A stretch of 5,813 nt of DNA, from positions 1 to 5,813 of the forward strand of contig SLQK01000008.1 of assembly GCA_007131525.1 (NCBI GenBank), written 5' to 3'. Position 1 is the stretch's first letter. Each line of letters opens with the position of its first letter. The position numbers and the translations under genes are program-made. This DNA comes from Nitriliruptoraceae bacterium (lineage in GTDB: Bacteria; Actinomycetota; Nitriliruptoria; Nitriliruptorales; Nitriliruptoraceae). Below, in pieces: positions 1 through 5,690 of this stretch. A model generated the notes under the pieces. The model did not search any database. It was not told the origin of the DNA and saw only the letters and a program-made list of their open reading frames with translations.

Positions 1-195
1 CGACAGGTTGACGAACCCCACCACCCGGGTGAAGTCCTCGGTCAGGAAGGGCAGGACCTCCCAGCCCGGCGCGACGTTCACGAGCCAGACCAGGACCAGG
101 TTGATCGCCACCGCCAGCAGGTAGCCGGCCCGTCGGGCGCGGCGTGACGGACGCCGCGGGGAACCGACGGGTGGCGGGAACGCGGTGCTGCCCAT
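1..195 (-). CDS. Small uncharacterised membrane protein, N-terminal part (runs off left edge)
   Basis: The minus strand stays open from an ATG at 195 to the window edge, giving 65 residues with no stop. The start is fixed by a GGGAGGT Shine-Dalgarno sequence at 201-207, five bases upstream. Residues 1-24 are rich in Pro and Arg (a basic cytoplasmic tail). Residues 25-43 are hydrophobic and form one membrane helix with the pattern GYLLAVAINLVLVWLVNV. It continues with APGWEVLPFLTEDFTRVVGFVNLS, which looks like a short external loop leading into a second helix cut by the edge. From memory, helix-PGW-x-x-LPFLT-helix resembles small multi-helix actinobacterial proteins of unknown function; I cannot confirm this here. 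Transcription is divergent from the FMN reductase across a 222-bp gap. No function is assigned. That it is a real gene is likely, given the ribosome binding site and coherent hydrophobicity. Confidence 0.75.
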   Translation of the reverse strand, partial: MGSTAFPPPVGSPRRPSRRARRAGYLLAVAINLVLVWLVNVAPGWEVLPFLTEDFTRVVGFVNLS

Positions 196-200
196 CGGGG

Positions 201-207
201 ACCTCCC
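201..207 (-). promoter_or_regulatory. Ribosome binding site deciding the start of the left-edge membrane gene
   Basis: GGGAGGT on the minus strand lies five bases before the ATG at 195. It supports this start and argues against longer minus-strand reading in other frames across this region. Confidence 0.7.
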
Positions 208-417
208 ACGGCGGTGGACCCTGCAGTGTGCACCTCCGGCAGCACGTCGGTCGAGTCCCCCCCACCGGGGCGGACGCGCGCACGATGACCGCGGCGCGAC
301 GACAGCGGGCGCGGGCGGGCGCCTCGAGGCTGGTCCGCGAGCCGGTCCGCGCGGGCCCGTACGTCCGAACCTAAATCGAGGTCTTGAGCAGTTCTCCCTT
401 CCACCATCGGAGCTCCC

Positions 418-1032
418 ATGCACATCCTCGGACTCTGCGGCAGCCTGCGCACCGGTTCCCTCAACCGGCGGTTGCTCGAGGTCGCACGAGGTCACCTGCC
501 GGACGGTGCCACCCTCGACATCTCGGATCACGCGGCCGCCCTACCGCTGTTCGACGAGGACCTCGAGGTGGAGCCGCTGCCCGACGCCGTCCAGCGGTTC
601 CACGCCGCGATCCGTGAGTCGGACGCGATCCTCGTCGCCAGCCCGGAGTACAACGGGTCGCTGACGGGACCGCTCAAGAACGCTCTGGACTGGGCGTCCC
701 GCCCCGGCGGCGACGCGGTGCTGAGCGGCAAGCCGCTCGCGGTCGTGGGCGCCAGTCCCAGCCGCTTCGGAGCCGCCTGGGCCCAGGCCGAGACCCGGCG
801 CATCGCCGACCGCATCGGCGCTCGGGTGGTGCCACTCGAGCTCCCCGTTGCCAAGGCGGACGAGGCCCTCACCGCCGCCGGTGAACTTCGGGATCCTGAG
901 CTGGTTGGTCGCCTGCAGCGCATGATGACCGCACTGGTCGATCTCACGCAGGGACGGACCGACCTCGACCGCCTCGCGGCGGAGGGCGACGCAGCCCCGG
1001 TCGCAGCGACACCACCGAGCGCCGCAGCCTGA
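418..1032 (+). CDS. NADPH-dependent FMN reductase (chromate/quinone reductase type)
   Basis: A flavodoxin-fold oxidoreductase of 204 residues, expected to be cytosolic and to pass electrons from NAD(P)H through bound FMN to quinones, azo compounds, chromate or similar acceptors. Visible marks: a beta strand (HILGLCGS) followed by the FMN phosphate-binding loop GSLRTGSLN at 8-16; the family motif SPEYNGS at 75-81, whose backbone contacts the isoalloxazine ring; then PLKNALDW at 85-92; and a strand-loop GKPLAVVGAS at 104-113. The ATG has GGAG at 409-412, five bases upstream. Family members are usually about 180-190 residues; here the last 20 or so are an Ala/Pro-rich tail that is probably disordered. 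It is a single gene, divergent from the left-edge gene and convergent with the PPC-domain gene, so the context gives no substrate. ChrR/YieF-like is the closest description; assigning chromate as substrate would be over-reading. Confidence 0.94.
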   Translation: MHILGLCGSLRTGSLNRRLLEVARGHLPDGATLDISDHAAALPLFDEDLEVEPLPDAVQRFHAAIRESDAILVASPEYNGSLTGPLKNALDWASRPGGDAVLSGKPLAVVGASPSRFGAAWAQAETRRIADRIGARVVPLELPVAKADEALTAAGELRDPELVGRLQRMMTALVDLTQGRTDLDRLAAEGDAAPVAATPPSAAA

Positions 1033-1050
1033 CGGAGCGCGCGGGCTCCG
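1033..1050. terminator. Possible bidirectional terminator hairpin between convergent genes
   Basis: Starting one base after the reductase stop, CGGAGC (1033-1038) and GCTCCG (1045-1050) form a perfect 6-bp stem with a 6-base loop. There is no T tract on either side, as is common in high-GC actinobacteria. It sits in the 51-bp gap between two convergent stop codons and could serve both genes. Confidence 0.4.
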
Positions 1051-1083
1051 CGCTGCGGTGCCCGCGCCATCCTCGGGGGCCGA

Positions 1084-2103
1084 TCAGCCGAGGTCGACCA
1101 ACTCGACCGTCAGTGTGTACGGGTGCTCGCGGCTCGGACGTCGCGACCAGCCACCGTCGAAGGTGTCGGCCTCGACCTCGTAGCGTCCGTCCTCGGGCAG
1201 CAGCACGACCAACCGGGCATCGAGGCCCCCTGCCCCGTCGTCGTCCTGGCCCACCAACGCGCCGGTCGGGCCGTAGAGCCTGACGAAAGGATCGAGCGCC
1301 TCGGGGCGTTCGGAGGTCATGGTGATGATGGCGAGCTGGCCGGCCCGCCCCTCGAAGGTGTGGATCGGCAGCTCACCATCTATCGGGTACGGCTCGGAGA
1401 CATCGACGACGCGCTCCGTTCCGTCAGTGAGCGCGTGGAGCTGGGCCGTCAGGGCGGTGGGGGCCGCGTTCGGTCCGTACCTCCCTTCCCCGTGCACGGT
1501 CAGTTCGTAGGAGCCGTCCCGGTCGAGGATGAACCAGGCGTGGTCGCGCGGGACGTGGCCGTACCACCCGGCATCGGGGAACGATCCGATGTCCGCGAAG
1601 CCCACGAAGCGCCCGCGGTCATCGACCAGCTCGAGGTAGACGAAGCCGTCGCCGCCTGACGGGTCGAGGACGACCTCCAGGAGGTGACCGGGTTCCGCCA
1701 CGAACGCGTACCGCGCAGCGCCATCGATGGACAGCTGTTCCACTGCGTCGGTGGCGAACAGCGCCACCGGGTCGCCCAGCTCGAACCACTCCGGCTCGAG
1801 GAACTCCTCCTCCCAGCCGCGGAGGCCGGCAGTGAGCTCCTCGTTGGTCGTGACCAGCTCGGCGTTGTCGGCAGCGAGACGCTCGTTCTCCGCACGCAGC
1901 TCGGCTCGATCGGCGGCGGTCAGCAGCAGGATCACACCGAGGACCACGACGGCCACGCCCAGCAGGATGACCGCGACGGTGAGCAGTAGGGAGCGGGTGG
2001 CCGCCGCAGCTGCCTGCGGCACTGCGCGGTCAGCCGCGATCGGCGGGTGGTCGGGGTCGTGAGAGCGATCGGTGGGTGGCGTCGGAAGCTGGATGCCCGT
2101 CAT
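1084..2103 (-). CDS. Membrane-anchored coiled-coil protein with two PPC-like beta-sandwich segments
   Basis: A protein of 339 residues from the ATG at 2103. I chose this start over upstream options (frame open to 2151, and a GTG at 2106) because AGGAGG at 2112-2117 lies eight bases before it. Order of parts: a Pro/Asp-rich cytoplasmic tail (1-36); one hydrophobic helix (about 38-62); a charged heptad-like stretch starting AELRAENERLAADNAEL (67-100), probably a short coiled coil; then an all-beta external part. The latter looks like two related segments, about 112-205 and 232-337. The second ends with DARLVVLLPEDGRYEVEADT (295-314), the typical closing pattern of bacterial pre-peptidase C-terminal (PPC) domains. 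It also has a DPFVRLYGPTG strand and an acidic DDDGAGG turn (287-293) that could bind calcium. The first segment has the parallel YLELVDDRGR and LDRDGSYELTV. No protease or other catalytic domain is attached. It probably acts outside the membrane in binding or assembly; the role is unknown. Confidence 0.9.
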   Translation of the reverse strand: MTGIQLPTPPTDRSHDPDHPPIAADRAVPQAAAAATRSLLLTVAVILLGVAVVVLGVILLLTAADRAELRAENERLAADNAELVTTNEELTAGLRGWEEEFLEPEWFELGDPVALFATDAVEQLSIDGAARYAFVAEPGHLLEVVLDPSGGDGFVYLELVDDRGRFVGFADIGSFPDAGWYGHVPRDHAWFILDRDGSYELTVHGEGRYGPNAAPTALTAQLHALTDGTERVVDVSEPYPIDGELPIHTFEGRAGQLAIITMTSERPEALDPFVRLYGPTGALVGQDDDGAGGLDARLVVLLPEDGRYEVEADTFDGGWSRRPSREHPYTLTVELVDLG

Positions 2104-2111
2104 CACCAGAT

Positions 2112-2117
2112 CCTCCT
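2112..2117 (-). promoter_or_regulatory. Ribosome binding site deciding the start of the PPC-domain gene
   Basis: A full AGGAGG on the minus strand lies eight bases before the ATG at 2103 and five before a GTG at 2106. Both are plausible; the ATG is preferred. A start at 2151 would put this sequence inside the coding region and add 16 residues with no anchor or signal features. Confidence 0.8.
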
Positions 2118-2122
2118 GGGCC

Positions 2123-2138
2123 CCACAGCACGGTGTGG
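2123..2138. repeat. Inverted repeat just upstream of the PPC-domain gene
   Basis: CCACA (2123-2127) and TGTGG (2134-2138) are perfect inverted copies with a 6-base centre. They lie five bases upstream of the Shine-Dalgarno sequence at 2112-2117. It could be a leader hairpin affecting ribosome access or a dyad operator. Five base pairs can arise by chance in such GC-rich DNA. Confidence 0.3.
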
Positions 2139-2180
2139 AGCCTGACGCCATCGTGACCCGGCCGGTTCACCACCGCTATC

Positions 2181-2208
2181 GGGGGATACCCCCAACGGCA
2201 CCTGGGGT
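2181..2208. promoter_or_regulatory. G-tract/C-tract dyad in the divergent control region
   Basis: GGGGG (2181-2185), ATA, CCCCC (2189-2193) is a perfect 5-bp inverted repeat with a 3-base centre. The same C tract can instead pair with TGGGG at 2203-2207, so two exclusive structures are possible. It lies 77 bp upstream of the PPC-domain start and about 165 bp upstream of the propeller start. It may be an operator or leader element; no binding protein is encoded in the window. Confidence 0.35.
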
Positions 2209-2220
2209 CGTCAGGTGGCG

Positions 2221-2243
2221 GGCTTGCCGGGGCGGCTCGCCGG
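2221..2243. repeat. Short tandem-like direct repeat, GGCTYGCCGG twice
   Basis: GGCTTGCCGG (2221-2230) and GGCTCGCCGG (2234-2243) match at nine of ten positions with a 13-bp period, in the shared upstream region of the PPC-domain and propeller genes. Each copy ends in the self-complementary CCGG. It is a candidate binding site for a dimeric regulator, with weak support. Confidence 0.3.
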
Positions 2244-2277
2244 TGAGCGACGTTCGCATCGGACCGGTCCCAGCGCG

Positions 2278-2303
2278 GCCTGGGGGGCTTCCCCCATTCA
2301 GGC
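2278..2303 (+). promoter_or_regulatory. Strong G6/C5 hairpin in the leader of the propeller gene
   Basis: GCCTGGGGG (2278-2286) pairs with CCCCC (2291-2295) and, after a 4-base bulge, with AGGC (2300-2303). The loop is GCTT. It lies about 70 bp upstream of the ATG at 2374, so if transcription begins upstream of it, the mRNA leader would carry a very stable hairpin, and it could act as an attenuator. It may equally be a DNA-level site. It echoes the G5/C5 dyad at 2181-2193. Confidence 0.35.
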
Positions 2304-2361
2304 GGAGCGGACGCGGGGGCACCATCGAGGTAGTCGCCCGCCGTCGGGGTAGGCCCTGATC

Positions 2362-2366
2362 GGAGG
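2362..2366 (+). promoter_or_regulatory. Ribosome binding site deciding the start of the propeller gene
   Basis: GGAGG lies seven bases before the ATG at 2374. This matters because the chosen start leaves an unusually long stretch (about 50 residues) before the hydrophobic segment; no better start codon with a ribosome binding site lies closer to it. Confidence 0.75.
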
Positions 2367-2373
2367 CCCGACG

Positions 2374-3627
2374 ATGACCGGTGTCCAGATCCTTCAGCCG
2401 CTGAGTGACGTACCTCCCGCCTCCTCCAGCCTGCTCGCCACTCCGCAAGCCTCGCGCCGCCGTGGCTCGGACCCCGACCGAGGGGCGGCTCGTTCGTTCG
2501 GGCCCCGGCGACGCACCCGGCGGCTCCTGCGGTGGTGGGGCGTGCTCGTCCTGGTGCTGGCGGTCGGGACCGGGGGGTGCGGTGGACCAGCGGCACCGAC
2601 GGCGGCGCTCCGTGAGGCGGGGACACCGCTGTCGACCGGGGCTCGGCCGACCGGCCTCGCCGTCCACGAGGACCTCCTGGTCGTCGTGCACGACGACGGG
2701 TCGATCGTCCAGATCACCGCCGACGGCGACGTTGACCTGCTGACCGAGCGCTCCGACCGACTCTCCGCCCCGCTGGTCGCGTTCGGGGCCGTGTGGGTCG
2801 TGCAGACCGGTGCAGGTGGCGACACCGAGCCAGAGGCGATCGATGGCACCGTCGAGTACCGCCTCGACGCGGTCGTGAGGATCGACCCGCTCGACGGCAC
2901 CGCGGTGGCCACCATCGGTGACCTCGGTGACCAACTGCTGCTGGTCGCGACGGACGATGCCGTGTGGGTCGTCGGCGAACGGTCCGGTGACCGTGGCTGG
3001 GTGTGGCGGATCGACCCGGTCACCAACCGCGCCACCGCGGTGCAGGAAGGCGACGGCGTCCGAGGAGACAGCTCCGTCACGACCAGCGTGCTGGTTGTGG
3101 CCGGCGGCCGGCTCTGGCTGGCCGGCAACTGTGAAGCGATGCCCTGCCCGGCTGGTGCGGCACGTGTCCGGATCCTCGAGCCTGCAACGGGCGAGCTGAC
3201 CACGCTGGATGTCGAGTTGCCCGACGAGCTCATGGTGTCCGCCGCGGCGGTGGTCAACGGTGGGGTCTGGTTCGCCGGCTTCCCGCTGAGCGAGTCGTTC
3301 GGTGCCGACGGCTCGGGCCGCCTCGTCGCGGTCGAACCGACCGGCGAGGTGTCGGGCCAGGTCGAGGTGGGTCGCTTCCCGACGGGACTCACGTTCGCTG
3401 ACGACGGGCTGTGGCTGTCCGACTGCCTCGACGGCACGATCACACGGATCGACGTAGCCGACGGCACGACCCTGCAGGGCCCGCTCGCTGTGGGAACCGC
3501 CTACCCACCTGATGAGCCCTTCGACTGGTACCGCGAGGACTTCTCCTGCCCGGGCGCGATGGCGGAGGTCGGCGACACGGTCTGGGTTGCCCTCCAACTG
3601 GATGGTGCTGTCGTCCCTGTTCGGTGA
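2374..3627 (+). CDS. Membrane-anchored or lipoprotein beta-propeller (NHL/streptogramin-lyase-like)
   Basis: A protein of 417 residues. Residues 1-53 are polar and Arg-rich; 54-65 (WWGVLVLVLAVG) are hydrophobic and followed by TGGC with Cys69, a lipobox-like site although Thr at -3 is unusual. The rest is a repeat protein with six or seven weak blades of the form L-W-V/W-L-S then D-G-x-I-x-R-I-D. Clear examples are RPTGLAVHEDLLVVVHDDGS (91-110), DAVWVVG (195-201), GGRLWLAGN (244-252), GGVWFAG (296-302), FPTGLTFADDGLWLSD (335-350) followed by GTITRIDVADG (354-364), and DTVWVALQLDGAVVPV (401-416). This layout is typical of NHL, YVTN and Vgb-type propellers. No lyase active site can be confirmed, so an enzyme name would be unsafe. 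Four cysteines after Cys69 (253, 258, 351, 392) could form external disulfides. It is divergent from the PPC-domain gene, suggesting shared control. It is probably an extracytoplasmic binding or scaffold protein. Confidence 0.9.
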   Translation: MTGVQILQPLSDVPPASSSLLATPQASRRRGSDPDRGAARSFGPRRRTRRLLRWWGVLVLVLAVGTGGCGGPAAPTAALREAGTPLSTGARPTGLAVHEDLLVVVHDDGSIVQITADGDVDLLTERSDRLSAPLVAFGAVWVVQTGAGGDTEPEAIDGTVEYRLDAVVRIDPLDGTAVATIGDLGDQLLLVATDDAVWVVGERSGDRGWVWRIDPVTNRATAVQEGDGVRGDSSVTTSVLVVAGGRLWLAGNCEAMPCPAGAARVRILEPATGELTTLDVELPDELMVSAAAVVNGGVWFAGFPLSESFGADGSGRLVAVEPTGEVSGQVEVGRFPTGLTFADDGLWLSDCLDGTITRIDVADGTTLQGPLAVGTAYPPDEPFDWYREDFSCPGAMAEVGDTVWVALQLDGAVVPVR

Positions 3628-3974
3628 CCACGGGGCCGCGACATCCCGGCTGCGGCCGCGGCCACCGGCCTCGTCCCCGCCGCATCAGGCGAGGTCGCAG
3701 CGTGCTCAGACGTCGTGGCGAGCGCCGCCTGCCGCACCCCGTTCGTCCGTGGCCATGCGGTGCTCCACCGGGCTGTCCCACACGTTCGTTGGCACGCCGT
3801 CGTCACGCCGCTGTCACGGGACCGGGTGCCGCCACACGGGCCGAACGAGGGTGGCGAGGACGACGCCGGGGGCGGCTCGCCGCTGGGCCGTCGCGCGGCC
3901 GTCGGGCTCCACGGGCTGGGCCGGTGCAGCGTCAGGTCCGGCGTGGGCGATCGTGCGCGCGAGCTGGTGCAGCC
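3628..3974. other. 347-bp gap without a supported gene
   Basis: This lies between the convergent ends of the propeller gene and the small basic gene. Open frames cross it on both strands, but none has a ribosome binding site, a recognisable motif or a coherent hydrophobicity pattern. The only structures seen are GC-rich hairpins: 3634-3663 (its own entry) and a 5-bp stem GGCCG/CGGCC at 3886-3900, which could end transcription of the small gene. A decayed gene cannot be excluded. Confidence 0.5.
3634..3663 (+). terminator. Possible terminator of the propeller gene
   Basis: GGCCGCG (3634-3640) and CGCGGCC (3657-3663) form a perfect 7-bp GC stem with a 16-base loop, starting six bases after the stop codon at 3625-3627. 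No T tract follows. The position is right for a terminator; the sequence alone is not decisive. Confidence 0.4.
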
Positions 3975-4139
3975 TCACTCACCGGTCGGGTGGCTGCGCT
4001 GCGCCGCGGCGTCCCGCCGACGGCGCTTGCTGCTCGCCGGCTGCTCCTGCCGGTGCGCCTGCTTCGCGGCGCGCTTCTCCTTCAGCGTGTGCTGAGGCGC
4101 ACGCTTGCGGTTGTGACCGACCCGGTCCCGGTTGCCCAT
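3975..4139 (-). CDS. Small strongly basic protein, 54 residues
   Basis: It reads MGNRDRVGHN then RKRAPQHTLK and onward to a TGA at 3975-3977. Sixteen of 54 residues are Lys or Arg and four are His, against five acidic residues. There is no hydrophobic segment, no cysteine and no signal. The middle (11-31) is helix-prone and a KRRRR block sits at 38-42. GGGAGG at 4147-4152, seven bases before the ATG, is a strong reason to believe translation starts here and not at upstream in-frame codons (the frame is open to 4331, but the added residues are low-complexity). Such proteins often bind RNA, DNA or the ribosome; that is inference from charge only. From memory, short actinobacterial proteins starting MGNR/K-x-R-x-G exist, without known function. 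It lies downstream of the transporter on the same strand, separated by 188 bp with two hairpins, so it is probably transcribed separately. Confidence 0.72.
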   Translation of the reverse strand: MGNRDRVGHNRKRAPQHTLKEKRAAKQAHRQEQPASSKRRRRDAAAQRSHPTGE

Positions 4140-4146
4140 GTGCCTG

Positions 4147-4152
4147 CCTCCC
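4147..4152 (-). promoter_or_regulatory. Ribosome binding site deciding the start of the small basic gene
   Basis: GGGAGG on the minus strand lies seven bases before the ATG at 4139. It is among the best sites in the window and is the main evidence for this short gene. Confidence 0.7.
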
Positions 4153-4257
4153 TCGGACCCGACCCCACGCTCGCACGCTGACCGACCGGGCACGAGGGCC
4201 GTTGGTCGCAACCTCGCATCGAAAGCCGCGGAGGCGGATGCGGACGCGGGGAGTGCA

Positions 4258-4277
4258 GCCGGCCACGCCTGGCCGGC
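4258..4277. terminator. Perfect 8-bp hairpin between transporter and small basic gene
   Basis: GCCGGCCA (4258-4265) and TGGCCGGC (4270-4277) are perfect inverted copies around a CGCC loop. It lies about 50 bases after the transporter stop in the direction of transcription. There is no T tract. Most likely it is the second part of a terminator region, separating the transporter transcript from the small gene. Confidence 0.45.
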
Positions 4278-4281
4278 AGAC

Positions 4282-4315
4282 GACCCCGCGACGTCCACGC
4301 CCGCGCCGCGGGGTC
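4282..4315 (-). terminator. Likely terminator stem of the transporter gene
   Basis: GACCCCGCG (4282-4290) and CGCGGGGTC (4307-4315) form a perfect 9-bp stem with a 16-base loop. The stem begins 12 bases past the transporter stop codon (4328-4330, minus strand). With the hairpin at 4258-4277 it makes a double stem-loop with no T tract. Confidence 0.5.
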
Positions 4316-4327
4316 CCCCCGCCGGCG

Positions 4328-5563
4328 TCACTGGCTCGTGTGCGGCTCTCCGAGCTCCTCGAGGACCTCGTCCACGTGCTCGACGCCGGGACCGCGCCGC
4401 GCCGCCACGAGGATCCCGATGGCGCTGCCGATGGCCAGCAGGGCGGTCGGCACGAACGGGTCCAACGCCGGGAGCGCCTGGGCCAGCGCACCGATCAGCG
4501 GAGGGCCGACAGCCAGTCCGAGGCTGAAGGCCACGTTGAACAGCCCGAAGGCGCGGCCCCGGGTGGCGACGGTCGAGCTGGCGGAGGTCGCGGCGGTGAC
4601 CGCAGGGAAGATCAGCCCGTACCCGGCGCCGAACAGCGCGCTGCCGATGACCGCGATCAGCAGCGTCGGCGCGACCGCCAGCAGCAGCAGCGCGACGCCG
4701 AGGGTGGTGAGCCCGAGCGCCAAGGGTCCGTCTGCCCCGCTGCGATCGACGCGGCCCGCGACCGGCGACAGCATGAGGCCCGCCGCGACGATCGCGTAGG
4801 CCGTGAACAGCCCACCCACCGCCGAGGCGGGAGCCCCGAGCGCCTCCGCCGTGCCGGGCAGGAAGCCGGCCAGCACGCCGACCGCCACCGTGAGGCTGAT
4901 CGTGCCGAGCAGGGCACGTCGGATCGGTGCGAGCTGCAGCAAGGCGCGCATCGCCTGGGGACGAGCCGCCCGGGCCGGCGCGGAGGGTCGGCCGGCAGCG
5001 GGTGCGTCGTGGACACCGACGGCCGCCACCACCGCCCCGACGAGCAGCAGCGCCGCCACACCGAGGAAGACCTCGTCGGTCCCGGTGGCCTGCCGGACCG
5101 CGCCTGCGCTGGCCGGCGCGATCACCGCAGCGGAGCCGATGACCGCACCGAGCCGGCCGAAGGCTCGACCCTCTGCGCCGCGACGGGCCCGGTCACCCGC
5201 GGCGGCGAAGACCGCGGGAACCAGGATGCCGCCGGCGACGCCGTGCAGCAGCCGCACCAGGATGAACACCCCGACGGTCGTGGCGGTGGCGTAGGTGGCG
5301 ACGGTGATGGCCGCGGCGACGAGCCCGATGATCGTGATCCGACGGCGCCCGTAGCGGTCCACGAGGATGCCACCGACGATGTTGGCTGGGAGGTTGGCGG
5401 CGGAGTACGCGCCGACGGCGAGGCCGATGCCGGCTGCCCCCGCCCCGAGCGAGGTCACGTGGGGGGCGACGGTCGGCAGCAGCGCGAAGACATCGACGAA
5501 GGCGAGGAACAGGACGACGCCCGGGGCTCGGAGCGACGCGCGGGCCGGTGCAGCAGCGGTCAC
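4328..5563 (-). CDS. Major facilitator superfamily transporter, 12 helices (drug:H+ antiporter-like)
   Basis: A complete integral membrane protein of 411 residues. Start is a GTG at 5563 with AGGA nine bases upstream (5573-5576); the first helix begins near residue 13, so little could be missing. Helices lie at about 13-32, 46-68, 76-95, 98-118, 135-158, 164-184, then a Pro/Ala/Arg-rich cytoplasmic loop (185-215), then 217-236, 248-268, 280-299, 302-325, 338-360 and 368-388. The loop between helices 2 and 3 carries motif A as GGILVDRYGRRR (64-75). Asp24 in helix 1 and Arg104 in helix 4 (VRLLHG) are placed as in 12-helix proton-driven drug exporters. The helix-5 antiporter motif is degenerate (GSAAVIAPASAG, no GP pair), so drug export is not certain and a sugar or metabolite substrate is possible. 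The tail (394-411) is acidic and cytoplasmic. No regulator gene is adjacent in the window. Confidence 0.95.
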   Translation of the reverse strand: MTAAAPARASLRAPGVVLFLAFVDVFALLPTVAPHVTSLGAGAAGIGLAVGAYSAANLPANIVGGILVDRYGRRRITIIGLVAAAITVATYATATTVGVFILVRLLHGVAGGILVPAVFAAAGDRARRGAEGRAFGRLGAVIGSAAVIAPASAGAVRQATGTDEVFLGVAALLLVGAVVAAVGVHDAPAAGRPSAPARAARPQAMRALLQLAPIRRALLGTISLTVAVGVLAGFLPGTAEALGAPASAVGGLFTAYAIVAAGLMLSPVAGRVDRSGADGPLALGLTTLGVALLLLAVAPTLLIAVIGSALFGAGYGLIFPAVTAATSASSTVATRGRAFGLFNVAFSLGLAVGPPLIGALAQALPALDPFVPTALLAIGSAIGILVAARRGPGVEHVDEVLEELGEPHTSQ

Positions 5564-5656
5564 GGGACTGGTTCCTGGGAGGGGGACGGCGCGCAGCGAA
5601 CGCCGCGAGGCGCGGTGCCGGTGACCTCCGTTCGCAGCGCGTGGGCCGCCGGCTCG

Positions 5657-5686
5657 TTCGCAGGGTACGGCGGCCGTTGGTACGGT
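5657..5686 (+). promoter_or_regulatory. Possible promoter of the SRP RNA gene
   Basis: TTCGCA (5657-5662) and TACGGT (5681-5686) are separated by 18 bp. The second fits the actinobacterial -10 pattern TANNNT; the first is a weak -35. Transcription would begin near 5693, within the left arm of the hairpin at 5691-5714, so the mature RNA would need 5' trimming. On the opposite strand TACCCT at 5662-5667 could be the -10 of the transporter gene, making this a divergent promoter region. Confidence 0.3.
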
Positions 5687-5690
5687 CGGT

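Noticed and set aside
371..377. CTAAATC as a -10 box for the FMN reductase
   Set aside because: It is the only AT-rich spot upstream of the gene, but it matches the consensus poorly and has no -35 partner at proper spacing.
78..464. A 128-codon minus-strand frame over the left intergenic region
   Set aside because: It conflicts with the left-edge membrane gene, whose frame has a good Shine-Dalgarno sequence and a real hydrophobic helix, and with the start of the FMN reductase.
2181..2208. The G-tract/C-tract dyad as a copper-responsive CsoR operator
   Set aside because: It has G/C tracts flanking short TA steps as such operators do, but the half-site spacing does not fit well and no csoR, copper ATPase or metallochaperone gene is in the window.
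2176..3597. A 473-codon minus-strand open frame opposite the propeller gene
   Set aside because: It encodes His/Arg/Asp/Gly-rich low-complexity sequence. The plus strand has a propeller with regular blades, a ribosome binding site and a proper stop.
2374..3627. Naming the propeller protein virginiamycin B (streptogramin) lyase
   Set aside because: The blade pattern is shared by many NHL/YVTN propellers. I cannot place the catalytic residues, and the membrane anchor and divergent partner do not suit an antibiotic-inactivating cytosolic lyase.
3715..4095. A 126-codon plus-strand frame in the gap, considered as a gene or pseudogene
   Set aside because: No ribosome binding site, no recognisable domain, and it overlaps the better-supported small basic gene in antisense. 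Its end is a run of Arg/Cys/Leu typical of shadow translation.
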